NCBI RefSeq assembly: GCF_003391395.1
Contig: NZ_CP024190.1
Location: 1,860,001-1,924,000, forward strand
Source: Mycobacterium marinum
GTDB lineage: Bacteria > Actinomycetota > Actinomycetes > Mycobacteriales > Mycobacteriaceae
DNA length: 64,000 nucleotides
Direction of reading: 5' to 3'
Both the position numbers and the translations under genes were made by a program. Position 1 is the stretch's first letter. Every line of letters begins with the position of its first letter. Shown here piece by piece: positions 42,973 through 52,048 of the stretch. Under the pieces are notes generated by a model. It searched no databases and was not told the DNA's origin. It worked only from the letters and a program-made list of their open reading frames with translations.

Positions 42973-44469
42973 GTGACGATATTGCTTGTCAATCCTCCCG
43001 GTGCCCGCCGTAATGGGCGCTCCTATTTGAGCGAGCAGAAGCTTGGCGACCCGTGGGTGTATTCCACCATGCCGATGGAGCACCTCGGCATGATGTCGAT
43101 CAAGGCTTACGCCAAGACCCAGGGGATCGAGATTGCCACCGTCAACGGGCTCGTTGCCGGGCACAGTTCGGTACAGGAAACGTGGTCGGCCATCGAGAAC
43201 GCCGTGCGTTGCAGCGGTAAGCCCCGGCTGGTCGGCTTTTCGTGCATCGACACCCTTCCTGAGGTGCTGTGGCTAGCGCAGCGCGTCCGCGAGACCTGGG
43301 ACGATGTGCAGATCGCTCTGGGAAATGCGATCGCGACATTGAATTACGAGCGGATTTTGCGCCAGCATGACTGCTTTGACTTCGTGATCGTTGGAGACGC
43401 CGAGGTCGGATTCACCAAGCTTGCCAATGCCGTGGCCAATGGCGCTGCGCTCGACGACGTTCCCGGGTTGGCCCGCCGGGACGATCGCGGGCAGATCATC
43501 TGCTCGCCGTCGCGCCTGATCGACCTCGACGAGCTGCCCCGTCCGGCCCGCGACGAGTTGCCGAGCGTTCTTGCCGATGGCTTTTCCGCCGCGGTCTTTT
43601 CGACCCGTGGCTGCCCCTACCGCTGCACGTTCTGCGGCACCGGAGCCATGTCGGCGATGCTCGGGCGCAACAGCTACCGGGCCAAGTCGGTTGACGCGGT
43701 GGTCGACGAGATCGCGTACCTGAAATCCGATTTCGACATTGGCTTTCTCTGCATCACCGACGACCTGTTCATCTCCAAGCATCCCAGCTCGCAACAACGC
43801 GCGGCCGAGTTTGCTGACGCCATGATCAACAGCGGCGTTGACGTCAAGTTCATGATGGATATCCGCCTGGACTCCGTGGTGGATCTAGAACTGTTCAAAC
43901 ACCTGCACAAAGCGGGTTTGCGCCGGGTTTTCGTCGGCTTGGAAACCGGTTCTTATGATCAACTCCGCGCGTACCGCAAACAGATCATCAATCGCGGACA
44001 AGATGCCGCCGACACGATCAACGCACTGCAGCAGGTGGGCGTTGACGTAATACCGGGCACCATCATGTTTCATCCCACGGTGCAGCCGGATGAATTGCGC
44101 GAGACCGCGCGGCTGCTACGGGCCACAAAATTCATCTCCACCTATAAGTTCATGGGCAAGATCACCCCGTATCCGGGAACACCCCTATACCAGGAGTATT
44201 CGGATCTGGGCTATCTACGCGAGGAATGGCCGCTGGGTGAATGGGATTTCGTGGACCCGGAGGCCGCGCGTGTTTATGCCGATGTCTGTTCGCTCATCGC
44301 GCCACGCCCGGACCTGCCCTACGACGAGGCCGAGAAGTTCTTCCTGGCGCGCCTTGACGAATGGGACGACGTCATTGCCGCCCGAATTGAGCAAACGGCA
44401 GCCGACGGCACCGGCACGCTCGAGGCTCCCGGCGACCCTCAGACGCCGGAACTGCTGTCGTTGACCTAG
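42973..44469 (+). CDS. Orphan B12-binding-type radical SAM protein
   Basis: Radical SAM enzyme of 498 residues. N-terminal B12-binding-like domain (ILLVNPPGARRNGRSYLSEQ, LGMMSIKAYAKTQGIEIATVNG, GFSCIDTLPEVLWLAQRV). The radical SAM domain carries CxxxCxxC at 214, 218 and 221 (TRGCPYRCTFCGTG), then a TIM-barrel with FLCITDDLFISK, VKFMMDIRLDSVVD and GLRRVFVGLETGSYDQL. GTG 42973 start; RBS weak. There is no peptide, carrier or partner gene beside it, so the product is unknown. M. tuberculosis has no equivalent at this place as far as I recall. Confidence 0.88.
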   Translation: MTILLVNPPGARRNGRSYLSEQKLGDPWVYSTMPMEHLGMMSIKAYAKTQGIEIATVNGLVAGHSSVQETWSAIENAVRCSGKPRLVGFSCIDTLPEVLWLAQRVRETWDDVQIALGNAIATLNYERILRQHDCFDFVIVGDAEVGFTKLANAVANGAALDDVPGLARRDDRGQIICSPSRLIDLDELPRPARDELPSVLADGFSAAVFSTRGCPYRCTFCGTGAMSAMLGRNSYRAKSVDAVVDEIAYLKSDFDIGFLCITDDLFISKHPSSQQRAAEFADAMINSGVDVKFMMDIRLDSVVDLELFKHLHKAGLRRVFVGLETGSYDQLRAYRKQIINRGQDAADTINALQQVGVDVIPGTIMFHPTVQPDELRETARLLRATKFISTYKFMGKITPYPGTPLYQEYSDLGYLREEWPLGEWDFVDPEAARVYADVCSLIAPRPDLPYDEAEKFFLARLDEWDDVIAARIEQTAADGTGTLEAPGDPQTPELLSLT

Positions 44470-44697
44470 CCACCCCGGGCCGTCGCGGGCCATTCTGGGC
44501 CGATTGGCGTGCGAACCGGGCCGGGGCCACGTCCCCGAATCGACAGCTACGTATTGTGGCTGCGTTGCGCCTGATAATTGAGATGTCGGCGGTCCGGGTG
44601 GACGTCGCAAGGCCGTGTGCGGCGAGGCCGCACGCACGGATGGGAAGGGGGATGGGGCGCCGGGTCCGCCGCGCGGACGTCGTGCCCCTGATCGCCA

Positions 44698-46761
44698 ATG
44701 ACTCCTGAGGTGTTGCGGCAGTGGCAGGAACTGGCCGAGCAGGTGCGTGCACACCAGTTTCGCTACTACGTGCGCGACGCGCCGGTGATCACCGACGCGG
44801 AATTCGACGAATTGCTGCGCCGGCTGGAGGCGCTCGAAGAACAGTATCCCGAGCTACGCACACCCGATTCGCCCACTCAGCTGGTCGGTGGCGCCGGTTT
44901 CGCGACCGAGTTCGAACCCGTCGAGCATCTGGAAAGAATGCTCAGCCTCGACAACGCGTTCAACACCGAGGAACTCACCGCCTGGGCCGGCCGCATCCAC
45001 GCCGATGTCGGCGACAGGGCGGCCTACTTGTGTGAGCTCAAGATCGACGGCGTGGCGCTGTCGCTGGTGTACGAAGGGGGGCGGCTGACCCGGGCCTCCA
45101 CCCGGGGCGACGGCCGAACCGGCGAAGATGTCACGCTCAATGCCCGCACCATCGAGGACGTTCCGGAACGGCTTTCCCACAGCGAGGACCACCGCATGCC
45201 CGAGGTGCTCGAGGTCCGCGGTGAGGTGTTCTTTCGGGTGGCTGATTTCCAGGCGCTCAACGCGAGCTTGGTCGAGGAGGGCAAGGCACCGTTCGCCAAC
45301 CCCCGCAACAGCGCGGCCGGGTCGTTGCGGCAAAAGGACCCGGCGGTCACGGCCCGGCGCAGATTGCGGATGATCTGCCATGGGCTGGGCCACACCGAAG
45401 GCTTTCGCCCGGCGACGCTGCACCAGGCCTACCTGGCGTTGCAGGCCTGGGGGCTGCCGGTTTCCCAGCACACCACGTTGGTCGCCGACCTGGCCGGGGT
45501 ACAGGAGCGCATCGACTACTGGGGCGAGCATCGCCACGAGGTCGACCACGAAATCGACGGCGTGGTGGTCAAAGTCGACGATGTCGCCCTGCAGCGGCGG
45601 CTCGGTTCCACCTCACGGGCACCGCGCTGGGCGATCGCGTACAAGTACCCGCCCGAGGAAGCCCAGACCAAGCTGCTCGATATTCGCGTCAACGTCGGCC
45701 GAACCGGGCGAGTCACGCCGTTTGCGTTCATGACGCCGGTGAAGGTCGCGGGCTCGACGGTGGCACAAGCCACCTTGCACAACGCGTCGGAGGTCAAGCG
45801 CAAGGGCGTGCTGATCGGCGACACGGTGGTGATCCGCAAGGCCGGTGACGTGATCCCCGAAGTGTTGGGTCCGGTGGTCGACCTTCGTGATGGGTCCGAA
45901 CGCGAATTCGTCATGCCCACAACGTGTCCGGAGTGCGGCACGCCGCTGGCTCCGGAGAAGGAGGGCGACGCCGACATCCGTTGTCCGAATACCCGCAGCT
46001 GTCCGGGGCAGTTGCGGGAGCGGGTTTTCCATGTCTCCAGCCGCAATGCCCTCGACATCGAGATGCTGGGCTATGAGGCTGGCGCCGCGCTGCTTTCGGC
46101 GCAGGTGATCGGCGATGAAGGCGACCTGTTCGGACTCACCGAGGAAGAGCTGCTGCGCACCGACCTGTTCCGCACCAAGGCCGGTGACTTGTCCGCCAAC
46201 GGCCGGCGGCTACTGGCCAATCTGGACAAGGCGAAGGCGGCGCCGCTATGGCGCGTGCTGGTGGCGTTGTCCATCCGCCATGTCGGACCGACAGCGGCAC
46301 GCGCACTAGCCACCGAGTTCGGCAGCATCGATGCGATCGTCGCCGCGACCACCGAACAGTTGGCCGCCGTTGAGGGAGTGGGACCGACGATCGCCTCCGC
46401 CGTTTCGGAGTGGTTCACCGTCGACTGGCACCGCGAGATCGTCGAGAAGTGGCGGGCCGCCGGTGTGCGGATGGCCGATGAGCGCGACGACAGTGTGCCG
46501 CGCACACTGGCCGGGGTAACCGTGGTGGTCACCGGCTCGTTGCCCGGATTCTCACGGGACGAGGCCAAGGAGGCGATCGTGACCCGTGGCGGCAAAGCCG
46601 CCGGTTCGGTATCGAAAAAGACCTCCTACGTCGTCGCCGGTGACGCACCCGGCTCGAAGTACGACAAGGCGGTCGAACTCGGCGTGCCCATCCTCGACGA
46701 AGATGGGTTTCGAAAGTTGTTGGAGCAGGGCCCCCCGGCCGAAGTGGGGGAGCCGACCTAG
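44698..46761 (+). CDS. ligA: NAD-dependent DNA ligase LigA
   Basis: Essential replication ligase using NAD+, 687 residues. Order: Ia domain (RYYVRDAPVITDAEFDELL), adenylation domain with nucleophile Lys115 in CELKIDGVAL, OB fold (NVGRTGRVTPFAFMTPVKVAGSTVAQATLHN), four-cysteine zinc finger (CPECGTPL ... CPNTRSCPGQ), HhH repeats (LSIRHVGPTAARALA, EGVGPTIASAV) and C-terminal BRCT (VVVTGSLPGFSRDEAKEAI). ATG 44698. A gataat element at about 44573 in the 228-bp gap upstream may be its -10 box. Confidence 0.97.
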   Translation: MTPEVLRQWQELAEQVRAHQFRYYVRDAPVITDAEFDELLRRLEALEEQYPELRTPDSPTQLVGGAGFATEFEPVEHLERMLSLDNAFNTEELTAWAGRIHADVGDRAAYLCELKIDGVALSLVYEGGRLTRASTRGDGRTGEDVTLNARTIEDVPERLSHSEDHRMPEVLEVRGEVFFRVADFQALNASLVEEGKAPFANPRNSAAGSLRQKDPAVTARRRLRMICHGLGHTEGFRPATLHQAYLALQAWGLPVSQHTTLVADLAGVQERIDYWGEHRHEVDHEIDGVVVKVDDVALQRRLGSTSRAPRWAIAYKYPPEEAQTKLLDIRVNVGRTGRVTPFAFMTPVKVAGSTVAQATLHNASEVKRKGVLIGDTVVIRKAGDVIPEVLGPVVDLRDGSEREFVMPTTCPECGTPLAPEKEGDADIRCPNTRSCPGQLRERVFHVSSRNALDIEMLGYEAGAALLSAQVIGDEGDLFGLTEEELLRTDLFRTKAGDLSANGRRLLANLDKAKAAPLWRVLVALSIRHVGPTAARALATEFGSIDAIVAATTEQLAAVEGVGPTIASAVSEWFTVDWHREIVEKWRAAGVRMADERDDSVPRTLAGVTVVVTGSLPGFSRDEAKEAIVTRGGKAAGSVSKKTSYVVAGDAPGSKYDKAVELGVPILDEDGFRKLLEQGPPAEVGEPT

Positions 46762-46830
46762 CGGTCGCAACCCCCGACGACCGGGCCGCGACGATTGTGG
46801 CTACCACCGGCGAGTTCTATCGTGGGCGCT

Positions 46831-47427
46831 ATGACGCAGACTGCCGACCGGTCCGCGCAGGTATCACCGTGGTCGCCGCGTGAGGCGGAGTTGCTTGCGG
46901 TGACGTTGCAGTTGCTGCAAGAACATGGCTACGACCGGTTGACGATAGACGCCGTTGCCAACACCGCCCGGGCCAGCAAAGCCACCGTGTACCGGCGCTG
47001 GCCGTCGAAGGCCGAATTGGTGCTGGCGGCATTCATCGAGGGGGTGCGACAGGTCGCCGTCGCGCCGAATACCGGCTCGCTGCGCGACGATCTAGTGAAG
47101 ATCGGCGAGGGCATTTGCGGCCAGGCCCACCAACAAGCCAGCACCATCCGCGCGGTGCTCGTCGAGGTGTCGCGGCACCCCGCGCTCAGTGACGCGCTGC
47201 AGCGTCAATTCGTGGATCAGCGCAAGGCGTTGATCCAGCAAGTGCTGCAACAGGCGGTCGACCGGGGTGAGATCACCCAGGCGGCCATCACCGACGAACT
47301 CTGGGACCTGTTGCCCGGCTATCTCATCTTCCGGTCCATCATCCCCAACCGGCCGCCGACCCCTCACACGGTGCAGCTTCTGGTTGACGACTTCATCATG
47401 CCCGGCCTGACCCAAGCCACCGGGTGA
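46831..47427 (+). CDS. TetR-family regulator of the mmpS-mmpL locus
   Basis: TetR repressor of 198 residues: N-terminal helix-turn-helix at about residues 20-60 (LQEHGYDRLTIDAVANTARASKATVYRRWPSKAELVLAAF). The C-terminal half is the TetR_C ligand domain. ATG 46831 is chosen over a longer upstream frame. It precedes mmpS-mmpL on the same strand, with a perfect inverted repeat between (47485-47507). It most likely represses the exporter, as TetR proteins in other mmpS/mmpL loci do (family knowledge). Ligand unknown. Confidence 0.9.
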   Translation: MTQTADRSAQVSPWSPREAELLAVTLQLLQEHGYDRLTIDAVANTARASKATVYRRWPSKAELVLAAFIEGVRQVAVAPNTGSLRDDLVKIGEGICGQAHQQASTIRAVLVEVSRHPALSDALQRQFVDQRKALIQQVLQQAVDRGEITQAAITDELWDLLPGYLIFRSIIPNRPPTPHTVQLLVDDFIMPGLTQATG

Positions 47428-47484
47428 CCGTTGAGCCCCGGCGAGATCCGCGCGCACCAGGAGGATACAGGCACGTTTCTTGTG

Positions 47485-47507
47485 CAGTACGGTCCAGTAC
47501 CGTACTG
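47485..47507. promoter_or_regulatory. Probable TetR operator before mmpS
   Basis: Perfect 9-bp inverted repeat: cagtacggt (47485-47493), spacer ccagt, accgtactg (47499-47507). It lies between tetR and mmpS, about 90 bases before the mmpS ATG. Length and symmetry suit a TetR dimer. Confidence 0.7.
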
Positions 47508-47599
47508 TCATAGCAGTCAAACTCACTTGAAGTGCACCGCCACCCGGGCACGGGTGCTTCGGCCCCTCGTCGAAAGGCCAACGAGTGAAGGAGATTTCA

Positions 47600-48031
47600 A
47601 TGGCAGCCCTCGTCAGGAGGGGGTGGATGATGATTGTCGCGGTGGCCGTCGTCGTGATCGCGGGATTTGCGATCTATCGTTTGCACGGGATTTTCGGGTC
47701 GCACAACAACGCTTCGGGCGCCAACGGCATCTCGAATGAAATCGTCCCCTTCAACCCCAAACAGGTAGTTCTGGATGTGTTCGGCGCCCCGGGGGCCGTG
47801 GCGACCATCAACTACCTCGACGTGAACGCTCAACCCCAGCAAGTCGTGGATGCGCCGCTGCCCTGGTCCTTCACCATCACCACGACGGAGCCGGCGGTTC
47901 TGGGCAACGTGGTGGCGCAGGGCAACGGCGGCACCATTGGCTGCCGGATCACGGTCAACGGTGAAGTCAAGGACGAGCGGATCGTCAACACCCCCGATGC
48001 CTACACCTTCTGTCTGGACAAGTCCGGATGA
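47600..48031 (+). CDS. MmpS-family membrane-anchored accessory protein
   Basis: Small accessory subunit of an MmpL exporter, 143 residues. One N-terminal transmembrane helix (WMMIVAVAVVVIAGFAIYRL), then an extracytoplasmic beta domain with the MmpS signature: VVLDVFGAPGAVATINYLDVNAQPQQV, PWSFTITTTEPAVLGNVVAQGNGGTIGCRITVNGEVKDE and a C-terminal cysteine (TFCLDK) for the family disulfide. ATG 47600 has aaggaga just upstream and is preferred to the GTG 47585. Stop overlaps the mmpL ATG (ATGA). Confidence 0.92.
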   Translation: MAALVRRGWMMIVAVAVVVIAGFAIYRLHGIFGSHNNASGANGISNEIVPFNPKQVVLDVFGAPGAVATINYLDVNAQPQQVVDAPLPWSFTITTTEPAVLGNVVAQGNGGTIGCRITVNGEVKDERIVNTPDAYTFCLDKSG

Positions 48032-49677
48032 GTGACCAGCAGCCCACGCCGCCTCGCATCCCGCACGCCATCCGCCGGCTCGCGGTTCCCATCGTGCTGC
48101 TGTGGCTGGCCCTTGCCGCGATAACCAACGCTTCGGTGCCACAGCTGGAGGACGTCGGCAAGACCCACAACGTGGCGATGAATTCCCCCGATGCGCCGTC
48201 GTTGCAGGCGACCAAGCGAATCGGCAAGGTGTTCGGTGAGTTCGACTCCGACAGCTCGGCCATGGTGGTGCTCGAAGGCGACAATCCGCTCGGCGCCGAC
48301 GCCCACAAGTTCTACGACACCCTGATTCACAAGCTCGAACAAGACACCAAGCACGTCGAGCATGTACAAGACTTCTGGGGCGACACGCTCACCGCGGCGG
48401 GCGCGCAGAGCACCGACGGCAAGGCGGCCTACGTGCAGGTCTACCTCACGGGAAACCTCGGTTCGGCGCAGGCCAACGAGTCGGTGGACGCGGTCCGTGA
48501 CATCGTCGAGCACACCCAGGCGCCGCCGGGTATCAAGGCATATGTCACCGGCCCCGCGCCCCTGATTGCGGATCAGTTCGAGGTGGGCAGCAAGGGGACC
48601 GCCAAGGTCACCGCGATCACCGTCGGGGTGATCGCGGTGATGCTGTTCTTCGTATACCGCTCCGTCCTCACCACGCTGCTGGTGCTGCTCACCGTGCTCA
48701 TCGAGATGGCCGCCGCCCGCGGCATCGTCGCCGTGCTGGGAAATGCCGGAATCATCGGGCTCTCAACCTACGCAACGAATCTGCTCACGCTGCTGGTCAT
48801 CGCCGCCGGAACCGACTACGCGATCTTCGTGGTCGGCCGCTATCAGGAGGCCCGCTCTGCCGGCGAGGAACGAGATACCGCGTTCTACACGATGTTTCGC
48901 GGTACCGCCCACGTCGTTCTGGGCTCGGGCCTGACCGTTGCCGGTGCCGTGGCATGTCTGAGCTTCACCCGGTTGCCCTATTTCCACAGCCTGGGTATCC
49001 CAGCCGCACTGGGCATTCTGGTTGCGCTGCTGGCCGCGCTGACCCTGGGTCCTGCGGTGCTGACGCTGGGCTCGGCGGTGGGCGTCTTCGAGCCCAAACG
49101 CGCGATGCGAACCCGCGGCTGGCGGCGGATCGGCACCGCGATCGTCCGGTGGCCCGGCCCCGTTCTGGTGGTGGCATGCGCGTTGGCGCTGGTGGGTCTG
49201 CTGGCCCTGCCGGGATACAAGACCAGCTATGACACGCGCCCCTACATGCCCTCCAGCGCCGCGGCCAACGTCGGATACGCGGCCGCCGAGCGGCACTTTT
49301 CCCGCTCCCGGTTGGAGCCCGAGCTGCTGATGATCGAAACCGATCACGACCTGCGCAACCCGGCCGACATGCTCATCCTGGACCGGGTGGCCAAGGCGGT
49401 TTTTCATGTACCCGGCATCGCCCAGGTGCAGTCGATCACCCGGCCGTTGGGCACCCCGCTTGATCACAGTTCGCTGGCGTTTCAGATGAGCGCGCAAAGC
49501 GCCAATCAGATCGAAAACCTCACCTACCAAAGAGATCGCGCGAACGACTTGCTCAAGCAGGCCGGCGAACTATCGACCACGATCGACCTGCTGAACAAGC
49601 AATACGCCCTGCAGCAGGAACTCGCGGCACGACGCACGGCGAGGCCGAGAACTTCCACGACACCATCGCGACGATGA
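48028..49677 (+). pseudogene. mmpL, N-terminal part before the frameshift
   Basis: First part of an MmpL exporter interrupted by a one-base loss near 49630. It covers the N-terminal helix, first periplasmic loop (about residues 40-190), five or six helices (VTAITVGVIAVMLFFVYRSVL, NLLTLLVIAAGTDYAIFVVGRYQEA with the proton-relay GTDYAI), and the start of the second loop. In-frame translation is MmpL-like up to about residue 534 and then turns into RRTARPRTSTTPSRR before a stop at 49677. Frame continuation in the next phase (49632-50924) completes an expected 965-residue protein, matching the MmpL4-type length. If the base is missing in the cell, the exporter is inactive. Confidence 0.9.
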
Positions 49678-50924
49678 AAGAGCTGCGCGACAAGATCGCG
49701 AATTTTGACGACTTCTTCCGGCCGATACGCAGCTACTTCTATTGGGAGAAGCATTGTTATGACATCCCGGTCTGCTTTGCGCTGCGGTCGATCTATGACG
49801 CGCTCGACGGGATCGACCAGCTCACATCGAAATTCGAGGACCTCACGGCGACCCTGGACCGGCTCGACGCGCTGCAGCCCAAACTGGTGGGCTTGATCCC
49901 ACCCCAGATCGCCAGCCAGGAGACCAATCGCGAACTGCTGATGGCGAACTACGCGACCCTGTCGGGCATCTATGCGCAGACGGCGGCAGCGATCGAAAAC
50001 GCCACGGCACTGGGCCGGGCTTTCGATATGGCCAAAAACGACGACACCTTCTACCTGCCGCCCGAGGTCTTCAACAATCCCGACTTCAAACGCGGTCTGA
50101 AGCTTTTCCTTTCGCCTGACGGCAAGGCGGCCCGCATGATCATCACCCACGAAGGCGATCCCGCCACCCCCGAGGGCATCTCGCACATCGACCCGATCAA
50201 GAAGGCCGCCCACGAAGCCGTCAAGGGCACCCCGTTGGCCGGGGCGCAGTTTTTCCTCGGCGGCACCGCGGCCACCTACTACGACATCCAAGACGGCGCC
50301 AAGTACGACCTGATGATCGCCGGGATCGCGGCGCTGAGCCTGATCTTGCTGATCATGATGTTTCTCACCCGAAGCCTGGTTGCCGCGCTGGTCATCGTAG
50401 GCACGGTTGCGCTGTCGCTGGGGGCCTCATTCGGCCTGTCGGTGCTGGTGTGGGAGTACCTCTTTGGCATCAAGCTGTATTGGGTGGTGCTTGCCCTGGC
50501 CGTGATCCTGCTCTTGGCCGTGGGGTCCGACTACAACCTGCTACTCATCTCACGGTTTAAAGAGGAGATCGGTGCCGGACTCAAGACCGGGATCATCCGT
50601 GCCATGGCGGGCTCCGGCTCGGTGGTCACCTCGGCCGGCCTGGTGTTCGCCGTCACCATGTGCGCCTTCGTGTTCAGCGGTTTTCAGGTGCTCGGTCAGA
50701 TAGGAACCACCATCGGTCTTGGCCTGTTGTTCGACACCCTGATCGTGCGCTCGTTCATGACACCGTCGGTCGCCACGCTGCTCGGGCGCTGGTTCTGGTG
50801 GCCGTTGCGGGTGCGCCCCCGTCCGGCCAGCCAGATGCTGCGCCCCTACGGTCCACGGACGGCCGTTCGTCAACTGCTGCTATGGGAAGACGACGACCCG
50901 GTGGTTGCCAAAGAATCGCACTAG
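49632..50924 (+). pseudogene. mmpL, C-terminal part after the frameshift
   Basis: Second part of the interrupted mmpL, about 430 residues in the other phase. It opens with THGEAENFHDTIATMKELRDK, the expected continuation of the second periplasmic loop. It includes RSYFYWEKHCYDIPVCFALRS (cysteine-containing loop), KYDLMIAGIAALSLILLIMMF, the second relay VGSDYNLLLISRFKEE, and the last helices and tail. Everything matches MmpL except that no start codon or RBS sits near 49632; ATG 49674 is an internal methionine. See the finding on the frameshift. Confidence 0.88.
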
Positions 50925-50934
50925 CCGCGCCGCG

Positions 50935-51597
50935 CTAGCGCAGCATGGTGGCCACGATCCCGGCCAGATAGCCCAGCCGAGCCACCTCCGAGGGCCGAAA
51001 TTCCGGGCCGGGCCGCCCCAGCACGACCGCAGTGTGCTGGTCGCCCAGCGGCGCGGCCACCATCCTGGTGTCCATATCGCGCCAGACCTTTGGCACCCAC
51101 TCGGCGCTTCCGTCCAGCGGTGTGGCTTGCTCGATCGGAAGCCACGGTGCCGAAGCGGCACGCGTCTCCGGGGCGCCCGGGCTTCCGGCCAACCGCTGCA
51201 ACTCGCCCTCGACGCTGCGCAGCACCGTGCACCAGCTGACCCGCAGCACTCGGGGCGCCTCGTTGGCCAGAACCTGCAGCCGGGACGTGTTGTCCCGCGC
51301 CGTGGCGACGTGGTCAAGAAGCTCCAGCTCACGGTGGGCTTCCAAGAGGCCGGTATGCGGACGCACGCTGTCCACTCGGACGCCGTTGAGGGATTCCGCG
51401 GCGGTGATCAATGCGTCCGGCATGGCCCCCGGAGCAAGCTCGACGACCAGATCATCGATTGCATATCCACAGCCGCGCTCGACGACGTCGAGCGACAAGA
51501 TGTCAGCACCTACCGAACCGAGTGCGACCGCGAGCGACCCCAGGCTGCCTGGACGGTCCAGCAGTTCGATGCGCAACAGATACGAAGGCACGCGCAT
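50935..51597 (-). CDS. ACT-domain protein (Rv3013-like)
   Basis: Soluble protein of 220 residues. An N-terminal ACT domain (SYLLRIELLDRPGSLGSLAVALGSVGADILSLDVVE) binds small ligands such as amino acids in the family. The rest has a GAF-like character (VWRDMDTRMVAAPLGDQHTAVVLGRPGPEF). ATG 51597 was chosen; an N-terminal extension to 51687 has no RBS. It lies divergently from gatC. Converges with mmpL (10-base gap). Function unknown. Confidence 0.88.
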   Translation of the reverse strand: MRVPSYLLRIELLDRPGSLGSLAVALGSVGADILSLDVVERGCGYAIDDLVVELAPGAMPDALITAAESLNGVRVDSVRPHTGLLEAHRELELLDHVATARDNTSRLQVLANEAPRVLRVSWCTVLRSVEGELQRLAGSPGAPETRAASAPWLPIEQATPLDGSAEWVPKVWRDMDTRMVAAPLGDQHTAVVLGRPGPEFRPSEVARLGYLAGIVATMLR

Positions 51598-51748
51598 CAC
51601 TGTTGCACAGCGATGCGCGTGGGGCATTTCGGCAGGACACGATCGGGCCGCATCACGGCCGCCTCGAACTGCTCGGGAGACGGGCATCGCGTCGCATTCG
51701 GTGACGGGCGTGAAACCGGCCCGACGGGCGCGGTTAGGCTTTTCGCTC

Positions 51749-52048
51749 GTGTCCCAGATCTCCCGCGACGAGGTGGCCCACTTGGCCCGGCTTGCCCGTC
51801 TGGCGTTGACCGAAGATGAGCTTGACAGCTTCGCTGGTCAACTCGACGCCATCCTGACGCACGTCAGCCAGATCCAGGCCGTCGACGTCACCGGCGTCGA
51901 AGCCACCGATAATCCGCTCAAAGACGTCAACGTGATGCGCGCAGACCAGACGGCGCCGTGTCTGACGCAGGAAGAGGCGCTGGCCGAGGCGCCCGCAGCG
52001 GTTGACGGCCGCTTCGCCGTTCCGCAGATTCTGGGGGATAGCGAATGA
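51749..52048 (+). CDS. gatC: Asp-tRNA(Asn)/Glu-tRNA(Gln) amidotransferase subunit C
   Basis: Assembly subunit of the GatCAB amidotransferase, 99 residues. Begins [36 protein letters not shown], a family start. C-terminal [14 protein letters not shown] is typical. GTG 51749. The stop overlaps the gatA ATG (ATGA). GatCAB converts misacylated Glu-tRNA(Gln) or Asp-tRNA(Asn) to Gln- or Asn-tRNA. Confidence 0.95.
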
